A program made the position numbers and the translations under genes. Positions 1 to 4,708 of a DNA stretch of 8,632 nt are shown here, in pieces. The stretch's first letter is position 1. Each line of letters starts with the position of its first letter. Origin of the DNA: Mollicutes bacterium (lineage in GTDB: Bacteria; Bacillota_I; Bacilli_A; RF39; UBA660); assembly GCA_003560455.1 (NCBI GenBank), contig PWIL01000153.1, positions 1 to 8,632 of the forward strand, given 5' to 3'. The notes under the pieces were generated by a model. The model worked only from the letters and a program-made list of their open reading frames with translations, was not told where the DNA came from and ran no database searches.

Positions 1-260
1 ATTTATTTGATTATAGCGGATATATAAGAAAAATGATATATACAACCAATGCAATAGAAGCCGTTAACTCAAGCTTAAAAAAAGTAACAAATAATAAAGG
101 CAGTTTTGTTAGTGAAGAAGCATTATTAAAAGTAATATATTTAAGAATAAAAGAATTAAGAAAAAAATGGAATCGTTCAACAAAAGCAAATTGGAGTTAT
201 ATATTAAATGAATTAATTGAAATGTATGACAAGCGAATAGAAAAACATTTGCAATTATAA
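1..260 (+). CDS. IS256-family transposase, C-terminal fragment (runs in from the left edge)
   Basis: The reading frame is open from position 3, and the first in-frame ATG (33) is internal, so this is the tail of a longer gene that starts outside the window. The translated segment contains IRKMIYTTNAIEAVNSSLKK followed by VTNNKGSF, the strongly conserved C-terminal block of IS256/MULE-type transposases (the IYTTNAIE-N-x-x-x-[RK]-K-V-T-x-N-x-G-S-F pattern). The catalytic Glu of the DDE triad lies in this block, most plausibly the Glu of NAIE. A further region, LRIKELRKKW, then a Trp-containing stretch and a final basic tail match the usual end of the family. The stop at 258-260 is natural and nothing visible is broken. 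Whether the element is intact cannot be told, because most of the transposase is outside. It would catalyse cut-and-paste or copy-paste movement of its own IS. Confidence 0.92.
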   Translation, partial: LFDYSGYIRKMIYTTNAIEAVNSSLKKVTNNKGSFVSEEALLKVIYLRIKELRKKWNRSTKANWSYILNELIEMYDKRIEKHLQL

Positions 261-345
261 AAAAGCATAGTATAATTATAAATATAGAAAAGGAGTAAAT
301 GAAAACTGAAATTACACAGTTAAATTTACACAGCCGTAGTTGGCA
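261..345 (+). mobile_element. probable right end of the IS256-like element
   Basis: Just downstream of the transposase stop there is no convincing gene. The segment contains two near-identical motifs in direct orientation: AAATTACACAG at 309-319 and AAATTTACACAG at 322-333. Read from the other strand, this is a TGTGTAAATTTAACTGTGTAA-like motif. IS256-family terminal inverted repeats commonly carry a TGTGTAAA core near their inner end, so I infer the right IS terminus lies around 330-345. The exact boundary and the 8-9 bp target duplication cannot be fixed without the left end. Confidence 0.45.
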
Positions 346-365
346 TCAACAGTGATAAATTTTTA

Positions 366-425
366 AAAACTATATTTTATTGAAGTGAACTTTTTGGGGT
401 TCACTTCATTATATAGTTTTTTTTA
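366..425 (+). terminator. large, probably bidirectional rho-independent terminator
   Basis: A perfect 10-bp stem (TGAAGTGAAC at 381-390 with GTTCACTTCA at 399-408) is capped by an 8-nt loop. It is extended by an outer 10-bp arm (AAAACTATAT at 366-375 with ATATAGTTTT at 411-420) across a short asymmetric bulge. The T-run at 417-424 gives termination on the plus strand, and the matching A-run on the left side (365-369) would serve the minus strand. It separates the IS from the tRNA gene. It may originally have belonged to a gene whose upstream part lies beyond the IS. Confidence 0.85.
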
Positions 426-434
426 TGCTATAAT
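405..434 (+). promoter_or_regulatory. extended -10 promoter of the tRNA-Leu gene
   Basis: TATAAT lies at 429-434, preceded by TGC (426-428), giving an extended -10. The -35 region is poor (TTCATT at 405-410 with an 18-bp spacer), and it sits inside the right arm of the upstream terminator. The predicted start near 441-442 is one or two bases before the mature tRNA 5' end (443), so almost no 5' leader would need removal. Confidence 0.7.
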
Positions 435-442
435 ATTATTAT

Positions 443-528
443 GCAAGTATGGCGGAATTGGTAGACGCGCAAGCTTGAGGGGTTTGTGGAATTATTCTGT
501 GAGGGTTCAAATCCCTCTACTTGCACCA
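443..528 (+). tRNA. tRNA-Leu (anticodon GAG), CCA encoded
   Basis: The acceptor arm GCAAGTA (443-449) pairs with TACTTGC (518-524), followed by A and an encoded CCA (526-528). The D-arm uses GCG/CGC with the typical AATTGGTAGA loop. The anticodon stem CAAGC/GTTTG encloses a seven-base loop with GAG at 477-479. There is a class II variable arm of about 13-14 nt, then the T-arm GAGGG-TTCAAAT-CCCTC. The long variable arm and GAG anticodon identify leucine; it should read CUC and CUU codons, which are minor compared with TTA in this window. No terminator is seen before the next gene, which begins 26 bp downstream. Confidence 0.95.
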
Positions 529-554
529 TTAAAATTTTAGAATGGGGTGATAAA

Positions 555-1646
555 ATGGAAAGTTTGTATAAAGAACGACCAGGATATACTTTAAGAGAGA
601 TAGTTACAATAATTGTGACTGTTATATTTATATTTGTTTTGTTTTTTCAAATGATAATGTGTACAAAGAATATTCAAAAAAATGATATTAATCATCAAAT
701 AATATATGAATTAAATGATGGTCAGTGTGACGAAGAGTTGTTAATTGTCAAGGCGGGGGAGAGTTCTTGGGATGTTAATTGTTCTAAAGAAGGTTTTGAA
801 TTAGTTGGTTTTACTATTATTGAAGGTGATTGTCAGGGTGATTTTGATCTTTTAACCGGAATTTGTAGTAATGTGCAAAGTGATATGAGAATTAGTGTTA
901 ATTGGCATAGTATTGAAAATTTTAATGGTTCTTTTTTAAATATTTTGTATGATGCAAATGGAGGGGAATGTCAATTTTTAGATTTAGAAGTTGAGTATGG
1001 TGAATCAACTATCGCCCCGATTTGCGAACGCCAAAATTATATTGCTAAAAATTATGAAATTATTGAAGGTAATTGTGCAGGCTTGTTTGATGATCAAACA
1101 GGCGTTTGTGAAGTAGTAAACGAGGAAATGGTTATCAAAGTAAATTGGGTTGCTGAAAAAGAAGAAATAATATATTCAATTACTTATGATAGTAATGGTG
1201 GTAATTGTCAACCGGCTAGTCAACGAATAAAAATAGGAGCAAATTCAACTGCGCCAAATTGTTATCGTGATGGTTATCAATTAATTGGTTTTACAAGAAT
1301 ATCAGGTAGTGGTGGTAGTTTTAATCAAACCAATGGTCGAGTTACTAATGTTGTTAGTAATCAAACAATTCGGGCTGAGTGGGAAAAAGTAAAAGATGAT
1401 ATTCCAGCTGGTTCTTGCTTGGTTCCAGATGGCAGTAGATTTTATGGTGACCTTAATAATGATGGGACCATTACTACAACTGATCGAGATTTGCTTTCTG
1501 ATCATGTGCTTGGCTTTAAACGATTAGATGACGCAAGTAGAACGGCTGCTGATTTAAATAATGATGGCAATATAGATATTCAAGATTTAACTTTATTACA
1601 ACAATATCTTGATAATGTAATTACTAAATTTCCGGTTTGTAATTAA
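555..1646 (+). CDS. membrane-anchored repeat protein with C-terminal type I dockerin
   Basis: 363 residues. I use the ATG at 555 because GGGGTGA (544-550) lies just upstream; an in-frame start at 486 would fall inside the tRNA. A basic N-terminus precedes one hydrophobic segment (about 13-35), consistent with an N-in membrane anchor or uncleaved signal. Three tandem units of about 70 residues follow (about 49-117, 129-198, 208-276), each opening with Y-[DE]-x-N-[DG]-G and ending [VE]-[NE]-W. They resemble the InlB B-repeat/Listeria-Bacteroides repeat class of surface beta-grasp modules. Repeats 1 and 2 each have four cysteines, repeat 3 has two. The C-terminus (about 298-354) has two F-hand calcium motifs: D299-x-N-x-D303-G...D310 and D333-x-N-x-D337-G...D344. 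This is the duplicated pattern of a type I dockerin, framed by Cys288 and Cys362. Dockerins bind cohesins or mediate extracellular protein assembly; the partner is not in the window. The true function is unknown. Confidence 0.85.
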   Translation: MESLYKERPGYTLREIVTIIVTVIFIFVLFFQMIMCTKNIQKNDINHQIIYELNDGQCDEELLIVKAGESSWDVNCSKEGFELVGFTIIEGDCQGDFDLLTGICSNVQSDMRISVNWHSIENFNGSFLNILYDANGGECQFLDLEVEYGESTIAPICERQNYIAKNYEIIEGNCAGLFDDQTGVCEVVNEEMVIKVNWVAEKEEIIYSITYDSNGGNCQPASQRIKIGANSTAPNCYRDGYQLIGFTRISGSGGSFNQTNGRVTNVVSNQTIRAEWEKVKDDIPAGSCLVPDGSRFYGDLNNDGTITTTDRDLLSDHVLGFKRLDDASRTAADLNNDGNIDIQDLTLLQQYLDNVITKFPVCN

Positions 1647-1695
1647 AATGATAGTTTAGTTACAAAAAATGTTTGATGATTATAGTTAATAATAA

Positions 1696-1724
1696 TTGAC
1701 AACAAAAATGATATGTGGTATTAT
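1696..1724 (+). promoter_or_regulatory. strong sigma-A-type promoter of the rplU operon
   Basis: A perfect TTGACA (1696-1701) is followed by a 17-bp spacer and TATTAT (1719-1724), preceded by TGG (1716-1718) as an extended -10. The predicted start is near 1731, immediately before the leader hairpin. This is the best -35/-10 pair on the plus strand of the window and fits a ribosomal protein operon. Confidence 0.9.
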
Positions 1725-1730
1725 TTATTA

Positions 1731-1819
1731 TTGTGTAGAGCCTCACTCTACAACCGCACAGAAAAGGTTAAAGCAGAAGGCACCTTAATGGCGAGTCTTA
1801 GAAAATTAAGGAGGTAAAC
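1731..1819 (+). promoter_or_regulatory. L21 leader (ribosomal protein autoregulatory 5' UTR)
   Basis: An 89-nt leader sits between the promoter and rplU. It starts with a 6-bp hairpin (GTAGAG 1735-1740, CTCTAC 1746-1751). A single-strand/short-stem region contains AACC (1752-1755) and GGTT (1766-1769), then the conserved-looking GAAGGCACC (1776-1784). CCTTAAT (1783-1789) is complementary to ATTAAGG (1805-1811), which overlaps the Shine-Dalgarno AAGGAGG (1808-1814). The overall layout, with a GAAGGCACC element ahead of rplU, matches the L21 leader family known from low-GC Gram-positives. I infer that L21 binding stabilises the form that hides the ribosome-binding site. No transcription terminator is evident within it. 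Confidence 0.8.
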
Positions 1820-2122
1820 ATGAAAGCAATTGTCGAAAGTGGTGGCAAACAATATTACATTGAAGAAGGAACAGTTTTATATGTTGAAAAAATTGATGCT
1901 GAAGAAGGAAAAACAATTCAATTAGATCATGTTTTAATGTGTAATGGTATTTCTGGGCGGCCATATTTAGAAAATGTTACAGTTAAAGCTTTAGTTGAAA
2001 AGCAAGGCAAACAAAAAAAATTAACAATTTTTAAATATAAGCCAAAGAAAAAATATCGACGAACACAAGGTCATCGCCAACCATATACAAAATTAGTTAT
2101 TCAAGAAATAAAAGTTGATTAA
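1820..2122 (+). CDS. rplU: large-subunit ribosomal protein L21 (bL21)
   Basis: 100 residues, the usual length. It starts MKAIVESGGKQYYIEEG, the standard L21 N-terminus, and carries the C-terminal signature GHRQPYTKLVI. The rest is a small beta-barrel rich in Lys (VEKQGKQKK, FKYKPKKKYRR) that contacts 23S rRNA in the 50S subunit. The ATG is preceded by an ideal AAGGAGG (1808-1814) spaced five bases from it, and this site is embedded in the leader stem described above. It is first in an operon with the L27 processing protease and L27, the normal Firmicutes arrangement. The stop at 2120-2122 is one base before the next start. Confidence 0.98.
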   Translation: MKAIVESGGKQYYIEEGTVLYVEKIDAEEGKTIQLDHVLMCNGISGRPYLENVTVKALVEKQGKQKKLTIFKYKPKKKYRRTQGHRQPYTKLVIQEIKVD

Positions 2123-2123
2123 A

Positions 2124-2441
2124 ATGGTTAAAGTAACAGTAACATATCAAAAAGATGAAATAATTGAAATGCTGATTCAAGGTCATGCCAATTATGAAGA
2201 AAAAGGAAAAGATATTGTTTGTGCTGCAGTTTCAAGCATTGTAATTACCAGTGTTAATGGTATTATGCGTTTAAAAAAAGATAGTCTTGATTTTCATGAA
2301 ACTGATGCAGAAATAAATATTAAAATTAAACAACAGGATGAAATTACCAAAACATTGATTTTTAATATGTTTGTCTTACTAGATGAACTTGCAAATCAAT
2401 ATCCCCAAAATATAGTAATTAGGAGGTGTCAAAATGATTAA
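2124..2441 (+). CDS. prp: ribosomal-processing cysteine protease Prp (YsxB-like)
   Basis: 105 residues. Members of this family cleave the N-terminal extension of ribosomal protein L27. The conserved catalytic segments are visible: GHA with His21, and DIVCAAVS with Cys33, separated by 11 residues as in the family. The C-terminal half carries the SVNGIM and hydrophobic helix pattern typical of the fold. I start at ATG 2124 (MVKVTV), which matches family N-termini; a TTG nine bases upstream is in frame but overlaps the rplU stop. No Shine-Dalgarno precedes it, so translation is probably coupled to rplU, whose stop (TAA) is one base away. The 3' end contains the ribosome-binding site of rpmA and overlaps that gene by 8 bp. 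The substrate encoded next door carries the matching cleavage site. Confidence 0.93.
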   Translation: MVKVTVTYQKDEIIEMLIQGHANYEEKGKDIVCAAVSSIVITSVNGIMRLKKDSLDFHETDAEINIKIKQQDEITKTLIFNMFVLLDELANQYPQNIVIRRCQND

Positions 2442-2727
2442 ATTATTAAAATTAAATATTCAATTGTTCGCCCATAAAAAGGGACAGGGGTCGACTAAAA
2501 ATGGTCGTGATTCAATTGGAAAACGATTAGGTGCAAAAGCAGCAGATGGAGAATATGTAACTGGTGGTTCAATTTTGTATCGGCAAAGAGGAACAAAAAT
2601 TTATCCTGGGCGTAATGTTGGGATTGGTCGTGATGATACAGTTTTTGCCAAAATTGATGGTTATGTTAAATTTGAACGTTTAGGTCGCGACAGAAAACAA
2701 GTGAGTGTTTATTCCGATAAAATATAG
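2434..2727 (+). CDS. rpmA: large-subunit ribosomal protein L27 (bL27) with cleavable N-terminal extension
   Basis: 97 residues. The first 12 residues, MIKLLKLNIQLF, form an extension followed by AHKKGQGSTKNGRDS, the true L27 N-terminus that reaches the peptidyl-transferase centre. The LNIQLF/A junction closely resembles the Prp cleavage motif (LNLQFF/A) described in Firmicutes. The L27 signature region is intact: YRQRGTKIYPGRNVGIGRDD then TVFAKIDG. A strong AGGAGGTG (2421-2428) lies inside the end of prp, six bases or so before the ATG. The natural stop TAG (2725-2727) is built into the stem of the terminator that follows. Confidence 0.98.
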   Translation: MIKLLKLNIQLFAHKKGQGSTKNGRDSIGKRLGAKAADGEYVTGGSILYRQRGTKIYPGRNVGIGRDDTVFAKIDGYVKFERLGRDRKQVSVYSDKI

Positions 2728-2750
2728 AAACGAGAGTTTCTATTTTTTTT
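2724..2750 (+). terminator. rho-independent terminator of rplU-prp-rpmA
   Basis: An 8-bp stem, ATAGAAAC (2724-2731) with GTTTCTAT (2736-2743), closes a GAGA loop and is followed by a run of eight T (2743-2750). The stem swallows the rpmA stop codon, so a ribosome finishing L27 would sit on the 5' arm; some readthrough into obgE is therefore possible. Confidence 0.85.
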
Positions 2751-2759
2751 TATTTAGTG

Positions 2760-2765
2760 TATAAT
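2760..2765 (+). promoter_or_regulatory. possible -10 element for obgE
   Basis: A perfect TATAAT lies 24 bp ahead of the obgE ATG, between the rpmA terminator and the gene. At the matching -35 position there is only TTTCTA (2737-2742), inside the terminator stem. Initiation near 2772 would put the ribosome-binding site AGGGTGAT (2773-2780) at the very 5' end of the message. Weak on its own, but it is the only candidate between the terminator and the gene. Confidence 0.35.
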
Positions 2766-2783
2766 TAAAAGTAGGGTGATAAT

Positions 2784-4055
2784 ATGTTTGTTGATGAAGT
2801 AAGTGTTTTTGTTAAAGGTGGTGATGGTGGGAATGGATGTATTGCTTTTCGGCGTGAAAAATATGTTGAGTTTGGCGGTCCTTTTGGTGGTAATGGTGGT
2901 CGTGGTTCAAATATTGTTTTAAAAGTTGATGAAGGTTTAAATACATTAGTTGATTTGCGACATCAAAAAAAAATAAAAGGTGAGCGTGGTCAAAATGGTG
3001 GTGGTAAAGGAAAGCATGGCAAAAATGCAGAAGATATTATTATTAAAGTGCCGTTGGGAACGATTGTAACAGATTTAGATAATAATGTTGTGATTGCTGA
3101 TTTATCAAAAAAAGATGATCAAGTTATTATTGTGCGTGGTGGTCGTGGTGGTCGTGGTAATATGGCTTTTGCAACAAACAATAATCCTGCTCCAGAAATA
3201 GCTGAAAATGGGGAGCCAGGGGAAGAAAAAAATATTAAAGTTGAACTAAAGTTATTAGCTGATGTTGGTTTAGTTGGTTTGCCGAGTGTTGGGAAATCAA
3301 CGATTATTTCTAAAATTTCAGCAGCTAAACCAAAGATTGCGGATTATCATTTTACAACTTTGCAACCGAATTTAGGAGTGGTTGAAGCAATCGATAAAAA
3401 AGCGTTTGTGGTTGCTGATCTGCCCGGTTTAATTAAAGGAGCTTCGCAAGGCGAAGGCCTTGGTGATCGTTTTTTAAAGCATATTGAAAGAACAAGAGTA
3501 ATTGCACATGTTATTGATATGGGTAGTTTTGAATTGCGTGATCCTTATGAAGATTATCAAACTATTTTGGCTGAATTAAAAAGTTTTAATGAAAAATTAT
3601 TAACTAAGCCGCAAGTTATTGTTGCTAATAAAATGGATTTGCCATGGTCAAAAGAAAATTTAAAGAAATTTAGTGAAAAAGTCAACTTGCCCATTTTTGA
3701 AATATCAGCCATAAATCAAACCGGATTACACGAATTAATTGTTTATTTAGCAGATTTGGTTGAATCTCATCCACAAACGCCTTTATATGAAGATAAGCAA
3801 ACTGCTGATCATAAATTATATAAATTTGATCAAGAAAATGATTTTAATATTTATAAAAGTAATGATGTTTGGATTATTCGCGGTGCGGAAATTGAAAAAT
3901 TAGTAAAAATGACCAATTTTACAACTGATGAAGCAGTTATAAGATTTGGTCATAAATTGCGAAAAATGGGAATTGATCAAAAATTACACGAACTAGGTGC
4001 TAAACCTGGTGATCTTGTTCGAATTCTTGATTTTGAATTTGAATATACTGAGTAA
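2784..4055 (+). CDS. obgE: Obg-family GTPase (ObgE/CgtA), ribosome-associated
   Basis: 423 residues, full length for the Firmicutes form. The N-terminal Obg fold (about 1-158) opens MFVDEVSVFVKGGDGGNGC and has the characteristic glycine-rich arms (GGPFGGNGGRG, VRGGRGGRGN). The GTPase domain has G1 GLPSVGKS (165-172), the switch region around FTTLQPNLG, G3 DLPG (212-215), G4 NKMD (282-285) and G5 SAI (308-310). The C-terminal OCT domain (about 345-420) follows, with VIRFGHKLRKMGID. Obg binds GTP, associates with the 50S subunit and links ribosome maturation to growth and stress status; it is usually essential. The ATG has AGGGTGAT upstream. Its last 56 bp overlap the minus-strand DUF192 gene tail to tail, and I see no terminator of its own. 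Confidence 0.98.
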   Translation: MFVDEVSVFVKGGDGGNGCIAFRREKYVEFGGPFGGNGGRGSNIVLKVDEGLNTLVDLRHQKKIKGERGQNGGGKGKHGKNAEDIIIKVPLGTIVTDLDNNVVIADLSKKDDQVIIVRGGRGGRGNMAFATNNNPAPEIAENGEPGEEKNIKVELKLLADVGLVGLPSVGKSTIISKISAAKPKIADYHFTTLQPNLGVVEAIDKKAFVVADLPGLIKGASQGEGLGDRFLKHIERTRVIAHVIDMGSFELRDPYEDYQTILAELKSFNEKLLTKPQVIVANKMDLPWSKENLKKFSEKVNLPIFEISAINQTGLHELIVYLADLVESHPQTPLYEDKQTADHKLYKFDQENDFNIYKSNDVWIIRGAEIEKLVKMTNFTTDEAVIRFGHKLRKMGIDQKLHELGAKPGDLVRILDFEFEYTE

Positions 4056-4329
4056 TATTTGTATTAACAGTGAATTCTAAATAATTAATTGGAATTTCAA
4101 AAGTATAATAAACATTTTTTTTGGGACTGATGATTTTAAAAGGTTTTGTTTTCGGGAAAACATATAAAATTTTAAAATTTTTATCAGTCATCACAATATC
4201 TATTTTCTGGCGCATAAAAAAAGTATGAATTGCATTACAGTTCGGAAACACTAAAATATAATTAATGTTTTTTTTAAACATTAAACCAAATAAACGTTTG
4301 AAAAAAGAATTGGCATATTTTACTTGCAT
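4000..4329 (-). CDS. DUF192-family protein
   Basis: 109 residues from the ATG at 4329. The family pattern is present in order: RLFGLMFKK (12-20), VFPNCNAIHTFFMRQKIDIV (27-46), then DKNFKILYVFP and the closing strand YYTFEIPINYLEF. This corresponds to the R-x-x-GLM-F, VFP-x(4)-I-H-x-F-x-M and I-D-I-x-x-x-D blocks of DUF192. Many DUF192 proteins carry a signal peptide; this one has none, so it looks cytoplasmic. The family's biochemical role is not established. A TTG at 4347 is in frame, but it falls upstream of the predicted transcription start and has no ribosome-binding site. The ATG also lacks a Shine-Dalgarno and coincides with the predicted start of transcription, suggesting a leaderless message. 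It is divergent from the Tad pilus genes, sharing their promoter region, and overlaps the obgE end by 56 bp. Cys31 in place of the more usual small residue is a small oddity. Confidence 0.82.
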   Translation of the reverse strand: MQVKYANSFFKRLFGLMFKKNINYILVFPNCNAIHTFFMRQKIDIVMTDKNFKILYVFPKTKPFKIISPKKNVYYTFEIPINYLEFTVNTNITQYIQIQNQEFEQDHQV

Positions 4330-4335
4330 GCTAAA

Positions 4336-4364
4336 AATATAACACAAGTTAAAAAAATTGACAA
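4336..4364 (-). promoter_or_regulatory. minus-strand promoter of the DUF192 gene
   Basis: On the minus strand TTGTCA (4364-4359) is followed by exactly 17 bp and TATATT (4341-4336), with TGT (4344-4342) forming an extended -10. Each hexamer matches consensus at five of six positions. The seventh base after the -10 is the A of the gene's ATG (4329). Confidence 0.75.
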
Positions 4365-4386
4365 ATAAACAAGTAATGCGTAAAAT
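4358..4386 (+). promoter_or_regulatory. plus-strand promoter of flp and the Tad locus
   Basis: A perfect TTGACA (4358-4363) is followed by 17 bp and TAAAAT (4381-4386, five of six). The predicted start is near 4393, giving a leader of about 17 nt that carries AGGAGGGG ahead of the flp ATG. Its -35 shares six of seven bases with the opposing DUF192 -35 in the near-palindrome TTGACAA (4358-4364). Confidence 0.8.
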
Positions 4387-4409
4387 AAAGAAAAATAGGA
4401 GGGGTTGAA

Positions 4410-4664
4410 ATGTTTAATAAGCGTGGACAAGCATTGGTTGAATATATTTTAATAATTTCTTTAATTGTAATTGTAATTTTTGGCATTATGACTTTAATTA
4501 GCGGTTATTTACATGATGCTATGACAAGAACAACTTGTGAGATGATGAATAAAAATTATGTTGAGGGCGAAAAACCAGGAGATGGTGATTGTGTTAATTT
4601 TAATGATACAGAAGAAGATGATGACGAAGAAGATGATGAGGAAGAACAAGAAGCAGAAGATTAA
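4410..4664 (+). CDS. flp: Flp-type pilin with acidic C-terminal tail
   Basis: 84 residues. The start MFNKRGQALVEYILIISLIV is a prepilin leader: a short basic peptide, cleavage expected after Gly6, then mature Gln-Ala-Leu-Val-Glu with Glu at +5 and a hydrophobic helix to about residue 32. This is the class III/Flp pilin form used by Tad systems, where a TadV-type peptidase matures the pilin and TadA drives polymerisation. Beyond the helix it differs from short Flp pilins: Cys43 and Cys61 could close a loop like the D-region of larger type IV pilins, and residues 68-84 are almost entirely Asp/Glu. The start has a strong AGGAGGGG. It is first in the Tad locus, with its own promoter and a terminator-like hairpin at its stop, as expected for the most abundant component. 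The call rests on the N-terminal motif and neighbours; a minor pilin is possible. Confidence 0.85.
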   Translation: MFNKRGQALVEYILIISLIVIVIFGIMTLISGYLHDAMTRTTCEMMNKNYVEGEKPGDGDCVNFNDTEEDDDEEDDEEEQEAED

Positions 4665-4679
4665 ATCCTGCTTTTTTTA
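4651..4679 (+). terminator. terminator/attenuator between flp and tadE
   Basis: AAGCAG (4651-4656) pairs with CTGCTT (4668-4673). An inner GAT (4659-4661) with ATC (4665-4667) leaves the flp stop TAA as the loop, and an AA bulge sits on the left arm. A seven-T run (4672-4678) follows. The stem is moderate and overlaps the flp coding end, so it probably terminates only part of the transcripts. Confidence 0.65.
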
Positions 4680-4708
4680 TTGTTTATTGTTTGGTTATTT
4701 GCTATAAT
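4680..4708 (+). promoter_or_regulatory. second promoter, driving tadE onward
   Basis: A perfect TATAAT (4703-4708) is preceded by TGC (4700-4702) as an extended -10, the same TGCTATAAT as the tRNA promoter. At 17 bp upstream lies TTGTTT (4680-4685), a weak -35. The predicted start near 4715 leaves room for AAGGTG (4720-4725) ahead of the tadE ATG. Confidence 0.65.

Noticed and set aside
309..333. Two TACACAG-type motifs as the start of a CRISPR or longer repeat array
   Set aside because: Only two units with about 13-bp period; better explained as part of an IS terminal repeat.
486..554. Upstream in-frame extension of the dockerin protein starting inside the tRNA
   Set aside because: It overlaps the 3' half of a clearly folded tRNA-Leu gene, and the ATG at 555 has its own GGGGTGA site and a normal membrane-anchor N-terminus.
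654..665. Cys36 of the dockerin protein as a lipoprotein lipobox
   Set aside because: The preceding residues are Met-Ile-Met, which do not match the L-[AS]-[GA]-C pattern; a membrane anchor fits better.
1302..1505. 67-codon minus-strand ORF within the dockerin gene
   Set aside because: Lies opposite the third repeat and dockerin coding sequence, has Ile/Thr-rich low-complexity composition and no recognisable features; it is a shadow.
1637..1665. TTGTAA/TTACAA inverted repeat after the dockerin gene as a terminator
   Set aside because: Only a 6-bp AT-rich stem with a 17-nt loop, no T-run after it; too weak to call. The end of that transcript is unexplained.
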